A DNA stretch of 64,000 bases from Nostoc sp. ATCC 53789 (GTDB lineage: Bacteria; Cyanobacteriota; Cyanobacteriia; Cyanobacteriales; Nostocaceae), in contig NZ_CP046703.1 in NCBI RefSeq assembly GCF_009873495.1, positions 4,692,501-4,756,500 of the forward strand, in the 5' to 3' direction. The position numbers were made by a program, and so were the translations under genes. Within the stretch, counting starts at the first letter, position 1. Each line of letters opens with the position of its first letter. Below the pieces are notes generated by a model that made no database searches, was not told where the DNA came from, and saw only the letters and a program-made list of their open reading frames with translations. Shown here piece after piece: positions 1-8,186 of this stretch.

Positions 1-214
1 TTGGGAAACCGCTAACAACAACGAACCCTTCTGGAGTGCAGTACGCGATCTGGATTTGGTGACGCTAGCTACTGAGGCTGGTTTTGCAGCAGATAAGACA
101 TTTGAGAAGTTTGTCCCTAATGGGGCATGGAAAGCAAAAGTAACTAATGGTCTTTTTCAAAATGGTAACTCAGGCAGCCTAAACACTTGGTTTGTTGTTG
201 CTGCAACGAAGTAA
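1..214 (+). CDS. C-terminal end of a CDS cut by the window edge; possibly a methyltransferase
   Basis: An open frame enters from the left edge and stops at TAA 212-214, giving about 70 residues that begin WETANNNEPFW and end SLNTWFVVAATK. The short C-terminal beta strand with an aromatic (TWFVVAATK) resembles the last strand of class I SAM-dependent methyltransferases, but no SAM-binding motif lies inside the window, so the family is only a guess. The small gene at 310 follows 95 bp downstream on the same strand. Confidence 0.45.
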   Translation, partial: WETANNNEPFWSAVRDLDLVTLATEAGFAADKTFEKFVPNGAWKAKVTNGLFQNGNSGSLNTWFVVAATK

Positions 215-309
215 ATACCAATTCGTAATTCGTAATTGAGAAAGCCAGATTTTATCTGGGTTTCTTTGTTTTGTGTATGTAGTCTTACTTTTGGAGAATT
301 GGTATTAGG

Positions 310-597
310 ATGACAAAAATAGCTAAGGGCAAACGACCTGTTTACTTAGACAATCCACAAATCGATAAATTGTTAGCGATGGTCATGGCTTTGACTGGCG
401 AGGTGTCTGTGCTGCATGAGCGTCTGGATACCATTGAAAGGTTACTAGAGGTTAAAGGTATTTTATCGGCTACTGAGATCGAAGCTTACGAACCAGATGC
501 AAAAGTAACAAAAGAGCGAGAACAGTGGCGTGCAGAATATATTGCACGGGTGTTACGTGTGGTGCAAGAAGAGTTAGAAACTCTCAACCAAAGCTAG
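310..597 (+). CDS. Small helical hypothetical protein
   Basis: A 95-residue soluble, charged protein with no signal peptide or membrane segment. Residues 16-50 contain a hydrophobic heptad-like stretch (LLAMVMALTGEVSVLHERLD) that could form a coiled coil, followed by a Lys/Glu/Arg-rich helix to the end. A purine-rich stretch (TTTTGGAGAATTGG) precedes the ATG by about 10-20 bases. It sits directly after the partial upstream gene on the same strand and may be co-transcribed with it. I do not recognise a family; by composition it could be a small subunit or partner of the upstream enzyme, but that is inference. Confidence 0.6.
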   Translation: MTKIAKGKRPVYLDNPQIDKLLAMVMALTGEVSVLHERLDTIERLLEVKGILSATEIEAYEPDAKVTKEREQWRAEYIARVLRVVQEELETLNQS

Positions 598-827
598 CCG
601 TACAGAGGCTTTAGTGGAGAAAATTATGCTATTTAAATAGCGAAAATAATCCTAATGGTAGAGGGAATTTTTTCATAAACAGCACTTTTTTCGTAAGATT
701 GTGAATTTTAAAGTTTTGTAGTCGCGTTTGAACAAAAAAGAGCATAAACAGAAATATATAGACCTATAAGCAATTTGTCACATTTAGATTAGTTTGATTA
801 GATTGTCTGGAACTTTACTTTCAGCAC

Positions 828-1355
828 ATGATTAAAAGAACAATCTACGGGGTCGCTTTAGGCACTATTGTCTTAAGTAGCGGAGCGATCGCTACTCCTG
901 TAACAAATTCAACTTTTACACCAGTGTCTTCATCTATATCAAGTGATGCTTTCAAAATTGCAGCATCTAGTATCAATACTGCTGCTGTAGAGCAATCGGT
1001 TTTCAACCAAATTAATAGCTACAGAACTTCCCAAAGGCTACCAGCACTGACTCGTAATTCTGCTATCGATAATCAAGCTAGGATTCATAGTCAGAATATG
1101 GCTAGTGGGAAAGTTCCTTTTGGACATACAGGATTTTCAGAGCGTATTAAAGCAGTCGGTATTTCTTACACATCTGCTGGTGAAAATGTTGCTTACAACC
1201 AAGGATATACTGACCCTGCGACGAAAGCCGTTCAAGGCTGGCTTAACAGCCCAGGGCATCTAGCCAACATCAAAGGCAATTTTAATAAGACGGGGATTGG
1301 TGTCGCCAGCACTAGTACAGGCAAAGTCTACTTCACACAGATTTTCTTTCGCTGA
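828..1355 (+). CDS. Secreted CAP-domain (SCP/PR-1-like) protein
   Basis: A 175-residue protein with an N-terminal signal peptide (basic MIKR, then a hydrophobic stretch to about residue 25), a Ser/Thr-rich spacer, and a CAP domain from about residue 55 to the end. CAP hallmarks are visible: the helix with IHSQNMASGK (His), the AGENVAYN strand (Glu), the NSPGHLANI loop (second His) and the C-terminal VYFTQIFFR strand. Bacterial CAP proteins are extracytoplasmic and their functions are poorly defined. It is followed 570 bp later by a close paralogue on the same strand (1927-2475), so the pair looks like a gene duplication. Each copy has its own upstream region. Confidence 0.9.
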   Translation: MIKRTIYGVALGTIVLSSGAIATPVTNSTFTPVSSSISSDAFKIAASSINTAAVEQSVFNQINSYRTSQRLPALTRNSAIDNQARIHSQNMASGKVPFGHTGFSERIKAVGISYTSAGENVAYNQGYTDPATKAVQGWLNSPGHLANIKGNFNKTGIGVASTSTGKVYFTQIFFR

Positions 1356-1462
1356 TATAGCGGTTCTCAATTGCATAGAATATAGACTTAACAAGAGCAA
1401 CCCCTTACCTACTAGCGTTGGGGAGTAAGATTCAAAACCTATCTCATAAAAGTTTTCTCAAA

Positions 1463-1486
1463 TTCCCCAGACTTCAGTCTGGGGAA
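1463..1486. terminator. Hairpin downstream of the first CAP gene
   Basis: A perfect 10-bp inverted repeat (TTCCCCAGAC / GTCTGGGGAA) with a 4-base loop lies about 105 bp after the stop of the CAP gene. The stem is strong, but the T-run is poor on both strands, so it may be a repeat-derived hairpin acting as a weak terminator. Confidence 0.45.
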
Positions 1487-1503
1487 AAAGCTTGTTCTAA
1501 ATT

Positions 1504-1640
1504 AGGACTTACGCAAAAATGCAGTGAAAGCCTTAATTTACCGTAGGGGCAATACTCTGCGGGAAGCCGCTTCTCTACGAGACGCTCCGCGAATGCATTT
1601 ATATGAATGCCCCAACATTTCATCCCTGATGTGTAAGTCT
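1504..1640. repeat. Degenerate MITE-like intergenic element
   Basis: The segment begins AGGACTTACGCAA and ends with the partly complementary GTGTAAGTCT. The same left end recurs at 47315-47327, where both ends are perfect. Inside is the cyanobacterial interspersed motif around GAGACGCTCCGCGAATGC. It carries no credible coding frame and accounts for much of the 571-bp gap between the two CAP genes; the rest of that gap (to 1926) is AT-rich with nothing recognised. Confidence 0.45.
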
Positions 1641-1926
1641 TATAAATTAAATGTTGAATCATGTAGTATTTAATAGACAAATGTAATTGGAAATACATTA
1701 TTTTTTATTAATTCATGAAAATCTGAAATTCTCAGCAAAAATAACCGTTATTTTATGAAGATGAACTATTGAAATATTGACAATTGGAAATGATTTTTTC
1801 TATTTCTTGTAAAGGATGCAGCCAGATTGCCGAAATTCATCAATCCTTAATAGTATCGTGGTATATATCGTTGGAACAATAAGGTAGAGTAGAAGTCTTA
1901 TATCTCTACACATCACGCAATTCTCC

Positions 1927-2475
1927 ATGTTCCGACAAACTGCTTTTGGCATCGCTTTAAGTGCGCTTGTCCTTGCTAGTGGATTAACGACTGTTCCGAT
2001 ACCAAATCATCCTTCTACGAATACATCCACCCGTAATAAGCTGTTGTCGCTTTTTTCCAGTCAGGTTGCAATATCGACTCCTACTTTTAAAACTACTGAG
2101 CTAGAAAAATCAGTTTTTGAGCAAATTAATCGATATCGGGCTGCTAAAGGACTGCCAAAGTTGACCCTGAATGCAAATATTACTCGACAGGCAAGAATTC
2201 ATAGTCAGAATATGGCTAAGGGGAAAACCCCATTTAGCCATCAGGGATTTGAAGGCAGAGTCAAAGCTGTTCCTATTCGCTACAACAGTGCGGCGGAAAA
2301 TGTTGCTTTTAACCGGGGATATAGCAACCCCGTAGAGGAAGCTGTTACTGGTTGGATCAACAGTCCCGGACATCTAAAGAATCTGAAAGGAAATTACAAC
2401 CTGACTGGAATTGGCGTTGCTACTAATAATCAAGGCGAAGTCTACCTAACACAAATCTTTTTTCGCACTAGGTAG
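1927..2475 (+). CDS. Secreted CAP-domain protein, paralogue of the gene at 828
   Basis: A 182-residue protein with a signal peptide (MFRQTAFGIALSALVLASG) and the same CAP layout as its neighbour: IHSQNMAKGK, AAENVAFN, NSPGHLKNL and VYLTQIFFR. The CAP domains of the two proteins are near-identical at the cavity residues, while the linkers after the signal peptides differ completely. This suggests duplication followed by relaxed selection on the linker. The start is ATG 1927. The next gene (RNase D type) begins about 90 bp downstream on the same strand, but there is no sign that they share an operon. Confidence 0.9.
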   Translation: MFRQTAFGIALSALVLASGLTTVPIPNHPSTNTSTRNKLLSLFSSQVAISTPTFKTTELEKSVFEQINRYRAAKGLPKLTLNANITRQARIHSQNMAKGKTPFSHQGFEGRVKAVPIRYNSAAENVAFNRGYSNPVEEAVTGWINSPGHLKNLKGNYNLTGIGVATNNQGEVYLTQIFFRTR

Positions 2476-2563
2476 ATTTAATTTATGATTTTTTGCACAA
2501 TAATAATGTAGTGTCTGACAAGACTTGTATTTGCTGGACACTGCTATTATTTTTGAACAATTC

Positions 2564-3193
2564 ATGACATTACAAGATTTTCAGGTAAGCGATCGCGATC
2601 TCAGTGACGCGGCCCTTGGACAGTATTTAGAATCGACAGCGATCGCAGTTGACACAGAAACGATGGGATTATTGCCACAGCGCGATCGCTTGTGTCTTGT
2701 CCAGCTGTGCAACCTAGAAGGGAAAGTCACTGTAATTCGCATAGCCAAAGGACAAACTGAGGCCCCAAATTTAAAAAAACTCTTCGAAGCGGCCAATGTT
2801 GTAAAAGTGTTTCACTTTGCTCGCTTTGACATTGCCACTTTGCGCGCCAATCTGGGGATTCAGGTTAGCCCTGTTTTTTGCACCAAAATTGCTAGTAAGT
2901 TAGCCCGTACTTACACAAATCGCCACGGACTCAAAGATGTGGTGCAAGAGTTAGAAAAAGTAGAACTAGATAAAAGCTCTCAAAGTTCTGATTGGGGTAA
3001 CGCCATTAGCTTATCTGAAGCTCAACTTAGTTATGCTGCCAATGATGTGCGTTATTTACTTAGTGTGCAGCAGAAATTAACAGAAATGCTCAAACGAGAA
3101 GAACGCTGGGAAATTGCTCAAGAATGTTTTGAATTTTTGCCAACGATAGTTTCTTTAGATTTATTGCAATTTAAGGATTTATTTGAACATTAG
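2564..3193 (+). CDS. Ribonuclease D-type 3'-5' exonuclease
   Basis: A roughly 209-residue protein consisting of one DEDDy 3'-5' exonuclease domain. The four acidic positions and the tyrosine are visible: AVDTETMGL (D and E), FHFARFDIA (D), and YAANDVRYLL (Y and final D). The frame stays open upstream to a TTG at 2525; I prefer ATG 2564 (MTLQDFQVSD) because homologues start there and the upstream residues are not domain-like. E. coli RNase D carries extra C-terminal HRDC domains that are absent here, as is usual in the short cyanobacterial forms. It probably trims structured RNA 3' ends. Confidence 0.88.
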   Translation: MTLQDFQVSDRDLSDAALGQYLESTAIAVDTETMGLLPQRDRLCLVQLCNLEGKVTVIRIAKGQTEAPNLKKLFEAANVVKVFHFARFDIATLRANLGIQVSPVFCTKIASKLARTYTNRHGLKDVVQELEKVELDKSSQSSDWGNAISLSEAQLSYAANDVRYLLSVQQKLTEMLKREERWEIAQECFEFLPTIVSLDLLQFKDLFEH

Positions 3194-3381
3194 AGCAAAC
3201 ACTAAATCTATTTAAAAATAGTGTATTGAGTATTGCAAGAGAGATTTTCATCTTTCCTTGTGAGTGTAATTCATGGAGTCTCTTGCAAAATTTGTTGATG
3301 GTGTCCTCCAGCATTAAAAGTCAAAATATTCTCTCTTTCGACTTGTTAATTTTGACCTCTTTGCTCATAGAAAATCAAGAT

Positions 3382-3504
3382 TAGACCTCTTGGAAAATTC
3401 TCTAACACCCCACCTGTAGTCTCTCCCTGCAAGCAGACAGGGGAGACTTTGATGTAAGTCAAAGGTATAGTGGGGTTTTATTCTTGATTTCTGCAAGAGG
3501 TCTA
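3382..3504. repeat. Structured MITE-like inverted-repeat element
   Basis: The ends are a perfect 11-bp terminal inverted repeat, TAGACCTCTTG (3382-3392) and CAAGAGGTCTA (3494-3504). Nested inside are ACCCCAC / GTGGGGT, a near-perfect AGTCTCTCCCTG / CAGGGGAGACT stem and CTTTGA / TCAAAG. The element could fold into a multi-branched hairpin of about 120 nt and lies between convergent genes, so it could also end transcription from either side. The flanking 3194-3381 is AT-rich without recognised features. Confidence 0.6.
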
Positions 3505-3530
3505 TCGCTAATTTTCTCAGTTATTTTTGC

Positions 3531-4145
3531 CTAAGAGCCGATATTGGAATCATCTCTGTCTTTAGATTCACTAATGCCTTCTTTAATATTGCTAGCTCCC
3601 TCTTGAATACCTTCTTTAAGATTGCTAGCTCCTTCTTGAATGCTGTCTTTGAGGTTACTAGCTCCTTTCTTGATGGCTTCCGTCGCGCTAGTACCTCCCT
3701 TTGGCTGATTTTGTTCGTGATTCTTTAGCCGATCTACGATATTGTAGTCGTCTGCACCTGCGGGAGTTTTTGATTCAACAATCCCTTCTGTTGGGCCACC
3801 AATAGCCTTCCATCCAGCAAGACCACCTATAAGTTGAGAGACATGCTCAAATCCGTTAGAACGCAGTTGTTGCGCGGCTTGGGCAGTTTCTTCTTCATTA
3901 GCACCGTAAACGTAAATATCACGACTCTTATCTAAAGAAGGTACTGCACGCTCTACCAATTCATCTATTGGCATGGGCATCGCTCCCATAATGTGACCTT
4001 GATTGAAGGTGTTGCGATCGCGCACATCCAGTATTGTAAAAGCTGGTTCGCCCCATTCTAAACGAGACTTTAGGACATGAGCATCAGATTGTGATTGTAT
4101 TGGTGGTTGTGGGGGAATGATGCCGCCTACTAAATTGTTAACCAT
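3531..4145 (-). CDS. Catalytically degenerate rhodanese with C-terminal 11-residue repeats
   Basis: A 204-residue protein. Residues about 22-120 form a rhodanese domain (TILDVRDRNTFNQGHIMGA; later LIGGLAGWKAIGG), but the active-site loop that should carry the sulfur-accepting cysteine reads VYGANEEETA: Gly81 stands where Cys is expected and no cysteine is present nearby. Residues 161-193 are three 11-residue repeats of the type GASNLKEGIQE, resembling amphipathic LEA/YtxH-like repeats. There is no signal peptide. A role in sulfur transfer is therefore unlikely; a binding, scaffold or stress role is inference. It is monocistronic and convergent with the RNase D gene. Confidence 0.82.
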   Translation of the reverse strand: MVNNLVGGIIPPQPPIQSQSDAHVLKSRLEWGEPAFTILDVRDRNTFNQGHIMGAMPMPIDELVERAVPSLDKSRDIYVYGANEEETAQAAQQLRSNGFEHVSQLIGGLAGWKAIGGPTEGIVESKTPAGADDYNIVDRLKNHEQNQPKGGTSATEAIKKGASNLKDSIQEGASNLKEGIQEGASNIKEGISESKDRDDSNIGS

Positions 4146-4389
4146 AGGTATTCCTTGCTGACGATATTAATAGCAATTTAACGGAGTCAATATATTTAAT
4201 TACTCTTTCTCTAGGCTGAATCTATTCAAAATCTCTCTTGAGATAGAGTAGCTAATTAAAATATTTTCTACCATTTAACCCATTGCAAATATAGTCAAAT
4301 TGAACTATTAAAAGAGATTTTTGTTTATAGTAATTTTAATAAAATGTTTAAAATTATCCTATCCAAAATCGTCTAAAAATTAAAAGTAT

Positions 4390-6768
4390 TCAGCGAATAT
4401 TAGAGGAATTACGTAGTTTTTCAATATCTGCGATCGCTAATAATAATGTTTCTTCAATCTCGTGCCGCACTATTGGAGTTACATCAGCCGCAATATTGAG
4501 GCAATCAACTAGTAATTTATTACCATAATAATATTTTTGGAGCAATTCTTTTTGCTGTTCGTTGAACTGCCAATCATAACCAATATGGCGATGCTTAATT
4601 AGCATATCTCTTAATTGTTCACCCCAAATTTTACTTTTAGCTTTCCACCAGTCCCTAAACTGCTCTGGATTACTATCTATTTTTGGTAATTGTTTCTTGA
4701 GTTCTTGCAACACTTGCTTAAATTTAAGATCAACAACAACCTCAATAGCTTTATCAAAGGCAATAACAAGGGCATAAGCATGATCGAGGGCATCGTTGAG
4801 GGTATGCTCAAAGGCAAAGTCAAGATCGTGAATACAGGCAACAGTACTGAATAAAAACTCATCTAATACAAGCTCTGCATTAAAGGTGATGTTACCTACA
4901 AGAGCGCACTCAAGGTCATAACCAGAGGTATAGACAAAAGCATTATGTCTACTGCAAATGCAAGAGCTTCGCTCAACGCAAACGAGATAAAAAGCACGAA
5001 CACCTGCTGCTTTGTAACTACTAGAAACTGAACTAGATTTTTGATGCAGCCAGGTTAAAAAATACTGTAATTTTTCGTCGTCAGCCAATAGCAAATCAAC
5101 TTTTTGTTTCATCAACTGTAGTATTCCGTTAGCATTTGGCAACATACTAACAGTTAGTAAAAATACTTGCCGCCAGTGCCTTTCAGTTATATGATTGACG
5201 AGATTGTTACAATCATAGTCTTGGTAACTTTCAACAATTTTTCGAGCCGTGAAATACTCTTGAAATGTCAGATGAGAAAAAGAGTAAATTCCCCGTGCCC
5301 TTTCCACCAATAACCCATTCTGTACCTCAATTGCTTTTAGCAGTGTTTCATTATCTAACTGGCATTCAGTTGCATCGGAGTTAAGATTTTGTATGGGTTC
5401 AAGATAGTCAGCAATAAGTTGCAGGATATTTTCTTGCTCAAAAAAGTATTTTTTTTGCTCAAAAGTGATAGCTGCAAGTTGAAAAATCAGTTTTTTCTTA
5501 CTTGCTAGAGTCAAATTATAAGCAACGCGATCGCGTTTAATTCCTCTGACTTCATCCCATCTGACCAACAAAATGTTCAGTGCTTGCTCATATAACTTGG
5601 CTGGATTTACGGGAAATTGATTTTTTACTTGAAACACTAAGCAAATCAAATGCAGCAGTAAGGGAGTGACGGCCAATTCTCGGATATGCTGATTTTCTGG
5701 TAGATGAAGCTGATTAATAAATAAATTTCCTATTGCTTCCCCATCTTCTTTAGACTTAAGAGCAACTCCAACAAACCAATTTTTGGCAAAAAATTCTATT
5801 TGTCCTTGGTCAAAGTCTTCTAACTCAACTTCAGTAAATCCCTGAAATCTATATTTCTGGGCAGCAATCCGACAGCTAATAACAAACTTATTTTTGTAAA
5901 AAGTTTGGGTAAGTCTCCGAATTTCGATTGTTAATTGTTCTGCCTTTTCTGCTGGCACTTCATCTAATCCATCTAGCAAAATCAGCAGTTTTCCTTCTGT
6001 CAGAAGAGTTTTAGTTGATTCCTTTTCAACACCGCAATTGATAAAATCTTGGATGATGTAGTTTAATAGATTGAATTCACTATCATTTTTGACATCTTCA
6101 GCAAATTCTTTCATCCTAATAAAAGTTGCGATGCGGTTTGGCTGAAAATCGCTTTTGTTACACTCAATCGCTAGATATTGTAAAAATATAGTTTTACCTG
6201 ACCCTGGTTTACCCAGCACCATCAGTTTTGAGTGCCTTAATACTGCTTCCAACCCTGGTAATCTTCTCTGACGGTTGTATCCTCCAAGTTGATTAAAGGC
6301 TGATTCAGATTTCAAGTCTTTCAACAGGTCAGAAATTTCTTGCCATTGCAGGCTTACTATCTCCTCTAAGACGTTAGTATTGGTGTAAATATCCATCAGT
6401 TGGACTGTCTGGGAAATGTCCAACATTTGCACAGTATTGCATTGGTCTTGGATTTTCTCTTGGCGCTTTTGACGCACTTCCCGCACCAGTGTATCAAGGT
6501 CAGTACCTTTGATTTGCGTCTTAGTAGTTACCTCAAACGCCACATTTTCAGGTAAACCAGCAACCTTTTGCCAAGACAACCCTAGCTGTTGGCAAATTTG
6601 CACAAAACAAGATCGGGAAACTGACTCACCTGCAAAAAATTTGGAAACTGGTTGACGTGTAATGCCTAAAGCTATTGCTAATTTATGCTGACTCCAAGTT
6701 TTGTCTGTTAAAGCTGTTTTTGCTGCCCTTATACCTTCTGGTGATGCTCTGAGTCCTTGGCTTGTCAT
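4390..6768 (-). CDS. HTH-NACHT STAND ATPase (bacterial NLR-like)
   Basis: A 792-residue protein. Residues about 10-75 form a helix-turn-helix of the Cro/XRE type (WSQHKLAIALGITRQPVSKF), residues about 165-350 a NACHT NTPase with Walker A GKPGSGKT (186-193) and Walker B LLILLDGLDEVP (261-272), then a winged-helix/helical region (HLTFQEYFTAR). The C-terminal ~200 residues are helical and contain short cysteine-bearing segments (VCVERSSCICSRH), resembling the NACHT C-terminal cysteine/helical type of domain. No TPR, LRR or WD repeats are seen. NACHT STAND proteins of bacteria include antiphage sensors; this one has no separate effector domain, so the HTH or C-terminus may do the signalling. It is a solo gene with a candidate operator just upstream (6815-6834). 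Confidence 0.88.
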   Translation of the reverse strand: MTSQGLRASPEGIRAAKTALTDKTWSQHKLAIALGITRQPVSKFFAGESVSRSCFVQICQQLGLSWQKVAGLPENVAFEVTTKTQIKGTDLDTLVREVRQKRQEKIQDQCNTVQMLDISQTVQLMDIYTNTNVLEEIVSLQWQEISDLLKDLKSESAFNQLGGYNRQRRLPGLEAVLRHSKLMVLGKPGSGKTIFLQYLAIECNKSDFQPNRIATFIRMKEFAEDVKNDSEFNLLNYIIQDFINCGVEKESTKTLLTEGKLLILLDGLDEVPAEKAEQLTIEIRRLTQTFYKNKFVISCRIAAQKYRFQGFTEVELEDFDQGQIEFFAKNWFVGVALKSKEDGEAIGNLFINQLHLPENQHIRELAVTPLLLHLICLVFQVKNQFPVNPAKLYEQALNILLVRWDEVRGIKRDRVAYNLTLASKKKLIFQLAAITFEQKKYFFEQENILQLIADYLEPIQNLNSDATECQLDNETLLKAIEVQNGLLVERARGIYSFSHLTFQEYFTARKIVESYQDYDCNNLVNHITERHWRQVFLLTVSMLPNANGILQLMKQKVDLLLADDEKLQYFLTWLHQKSSSVSSSYKAAGVRAFYLVCVERSSCICSRHNAFVYTSGYDLECALVGNITFNAELVLDEFLFSTVACIHDLDFAFEHTLNDALDHAYALVIAFDKAIEVVVDLKFKQVLQELKKQLPKIDSNPEQFRDWWKAKSKIWGEQLRDMLIKHRHIGYDWQFNEQQKELLQKYYYGNKLLVDCLNIAADVTPIVRHEIEETLLLAIADIEKLRNSSNIR

Positions 6769-7299
6769 AGTCTCAGGCTGAAATTTGTAGTATAGTATAT
6801 GCTTAAAAGGGTAGCTACATGTAAATGCACGTAGAGTGAATTTTCGTAGTCCCTCTTCAGGAGCAGATACTAGTTAGTTCAAGTAGGATTGGGTAGAATC
6901 TAAATAGGCTTATGGCTTAGTTTGTGGGCCTTTACGAATCACTAATTAATCAGGGAGTACATTGCTTTTCCAAAATTGTAGGAAACTGCCGTAGCGTCTG
7001 GTGTCTCTCTAGACTATTTTTGATTATAAAAATTGTCTCACATTACACTTATCTTAAGTATTAAAGTCAATAATTATACAATGTAAATTCAAAATTATAC
7101 AAAAATCATACAAAAATCATACAATTTATCAGCATTACGGTGGCTGAAGTTTTCATAAACTTCATGGAGAATTAATTGTATACAAGTACTACAGTAGCGA
7201 TCGTACTCAGCAGAGACGCGCGTAAATCCACTCTCAACAGAAACACGTACAGCAAAACTGGGACAACAGCGAATCGCCCAATCTACAATAGGCAGCATT
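6769..7299. other. Divergent intergenic region between the NACHT gene and a response regulator
   Basis: 531 bp without a convincing gene. On the minus strand a TATACT-like -10 box lies about 25-35 bp before the NACHT start (plus-strand TAGTATAGTATATGC), next to the imperfect palindrome 6815-6834. Near 7085-7125 there are direct repeats of ATACAAAAATC. The right part should hold the promoter of the gene at 7300, but I see no clear box. A 67-codon minus-strand frame here (7095-7298) has no family features and is left out. Confidence 0.5.
6815..6834. promoter_or_regulatory. Candidate operator upstream of the NACHT gene
   Basis: CTACATG and CACGTAG form an inverted repeat (6 of 7 positions) separated by 6 bases. 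It is centred about 55 bp upstream of the NACHT start, beside a minus-strand TATACT-like -10 element. Because the NACHT protein has an N-terminal HTH, autoregulation is possible, but this is inference from one imperfect palindrome. Confidence 0.3.
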
Positions 7300-8019
7300 A
7301 TGGTTATGATTACCGCTACTACTCCTAAAATTCTGATTGTTGATGACGACTTCGGCGTGAGAAATCTCGTTCATCGTTTTTTGAGTCGGAAATATCAAAT
7401 AGAGGCAGCAGCAGATGGTAAGACTGCCTTATCGATGTTTGAGCAATTCAACCCAGCCTTAGTAATTCTGGATTGGAATTTGCCAGATGTTAATGGTTAT
7501 AGCCTTTGTCAAGAAATGCAGAGTCGTACTAATGTTTTAGTGCTGATACTGACTAGTAGGACTGATGAAGCTGATAAAATTAAAATCTTGAGTGCAGGTG
7601 CTGATGATTTCATGACTAAACCATTTAGTCTTGCAGAAGTAGAAGTTAGAATAGAAGCTCTTTTGAGGCGGATACGCTACATCAACCCTTCGCCAACACA
7701 ACGAATTATTTTCAAGCAGCTAGTAATTAACCCAGAGGGACGGGAGGTAATATTAAACGATAAGCTTCTCGCTTTAACAGCACTGGAATTCAATATTTTA
7801 CATTTTTTGGCAAGTCATCCTAATCAGGCTTGGAGTCGCCCACAGTTAATCCAAAAAATCTGGGGTTGCGACTACGTAGGGGATGGCCGGGTGGTTGACG
7901 TACATATTGGTCAGCTTCGCAAGAAAATGGAAGTCGATCCTAGCGTACCAGAGTTTATTAAAACTGTGCGGGGCTATGGTTATAAGTTTGAAGCACCCGA
8001 CGAAAATACTAGTTCCTGA
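7300..8019 (+). CDS. OmpR/PhoB-family response regulator
   Basis: A 239-residue protein with a receiver domain (residues about 10-125) and a winged-helix DNA-binding domain (about 145-235). The receiver has the acidic pair VDDDFG, the phospho-acceptor Asp in VILDWNLPDVNG, the Thr in LILTSR and the Lys in FMTKPFS, so it should be phosphorylatable. The effector domain shows LTALEFNILHFLA and the recognition-helix/wing region VVDVHIGQLRKKME...TVRGYGYKF. No histidine kinase is adjacent, which is common in cyanobacteria. ATG 7300 is used; an in-frame ATG at 7306 is equally possible. Confidence 0.9.
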   Translation: MVMITATTPKILIVDDDFGVRNLVHRFLSRKYQIEAAADGKTALSMFEQFNPALVILDWNLPDVNGYSLCQEMQSRTNVLVLILTSRTDEADKIKILSAGADDFMTKPFSLAEVEVRIEALLRRIRYINPSPTQRIIFKQLVINPEGREVILNDKLLALTALEFNILHFLASHPNQAWSRPQLIQKIWGCDYVGDGRVVDVHIGQLRKKMEVDPSVPEFIKTVRGYGYKFEAPDENTSS

Positions 8020-8054
8020 GCTTTGCGATTTTAGGAGTAGTTTATAACAAAAAA

Positions 8055-8070
8055 TGACTCATCTGAGTCA
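8055..8070. promoter_or_regulatory. Perfect short palindrome between the response regulator and rep
   Basis: TGACTCA-TC-TGAGTCA is a perfect 7-bp inverted repeat with a 2-base spacer, 36 bp after the response regulator stop and about 100 bp before rep. The near-symmetric form fits a dimeric protein operator or a cruciform better than a terminator. It may belong to the replication or regulatory region of the rep gene. Confidence 0.4.
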
Positions 8071-8103
8071 GCATTAGTCTTATTGTTTACTTAAATACTT
8101 TTA

Positions 8104-8186
8104 CTGAGGCTTGACCGTATAACTTGCGTTAGTTTGGGGCGTTAATACAAACTGATTTGGTGATTTCGTGTCTGTTCAAGCCTCAG
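8104..8186. repeat. Long-range inverted repeat embracing the rep start codon
   Basis: CTGAGGCTTGA (8104-8114) and TCAAGCCTCAG (8176-8186) are perfectly complementary over 11 bp, 61 bases apart. The GTG start of rep (8168) lies in the loop and the right arm covers codons 3-7. In RNA this stem would bury the translation start; in DNA it could be part of a Rep recognition/nick region. Confidence 0.5.

Noticed and set aside
7095-7298. 67-codon minus-strand frame upstream of the response regulator
   Set aside because: It lies in the divergent promoter region, has no ribosome-binding site and unusual Cys-rich composition; probably chance.
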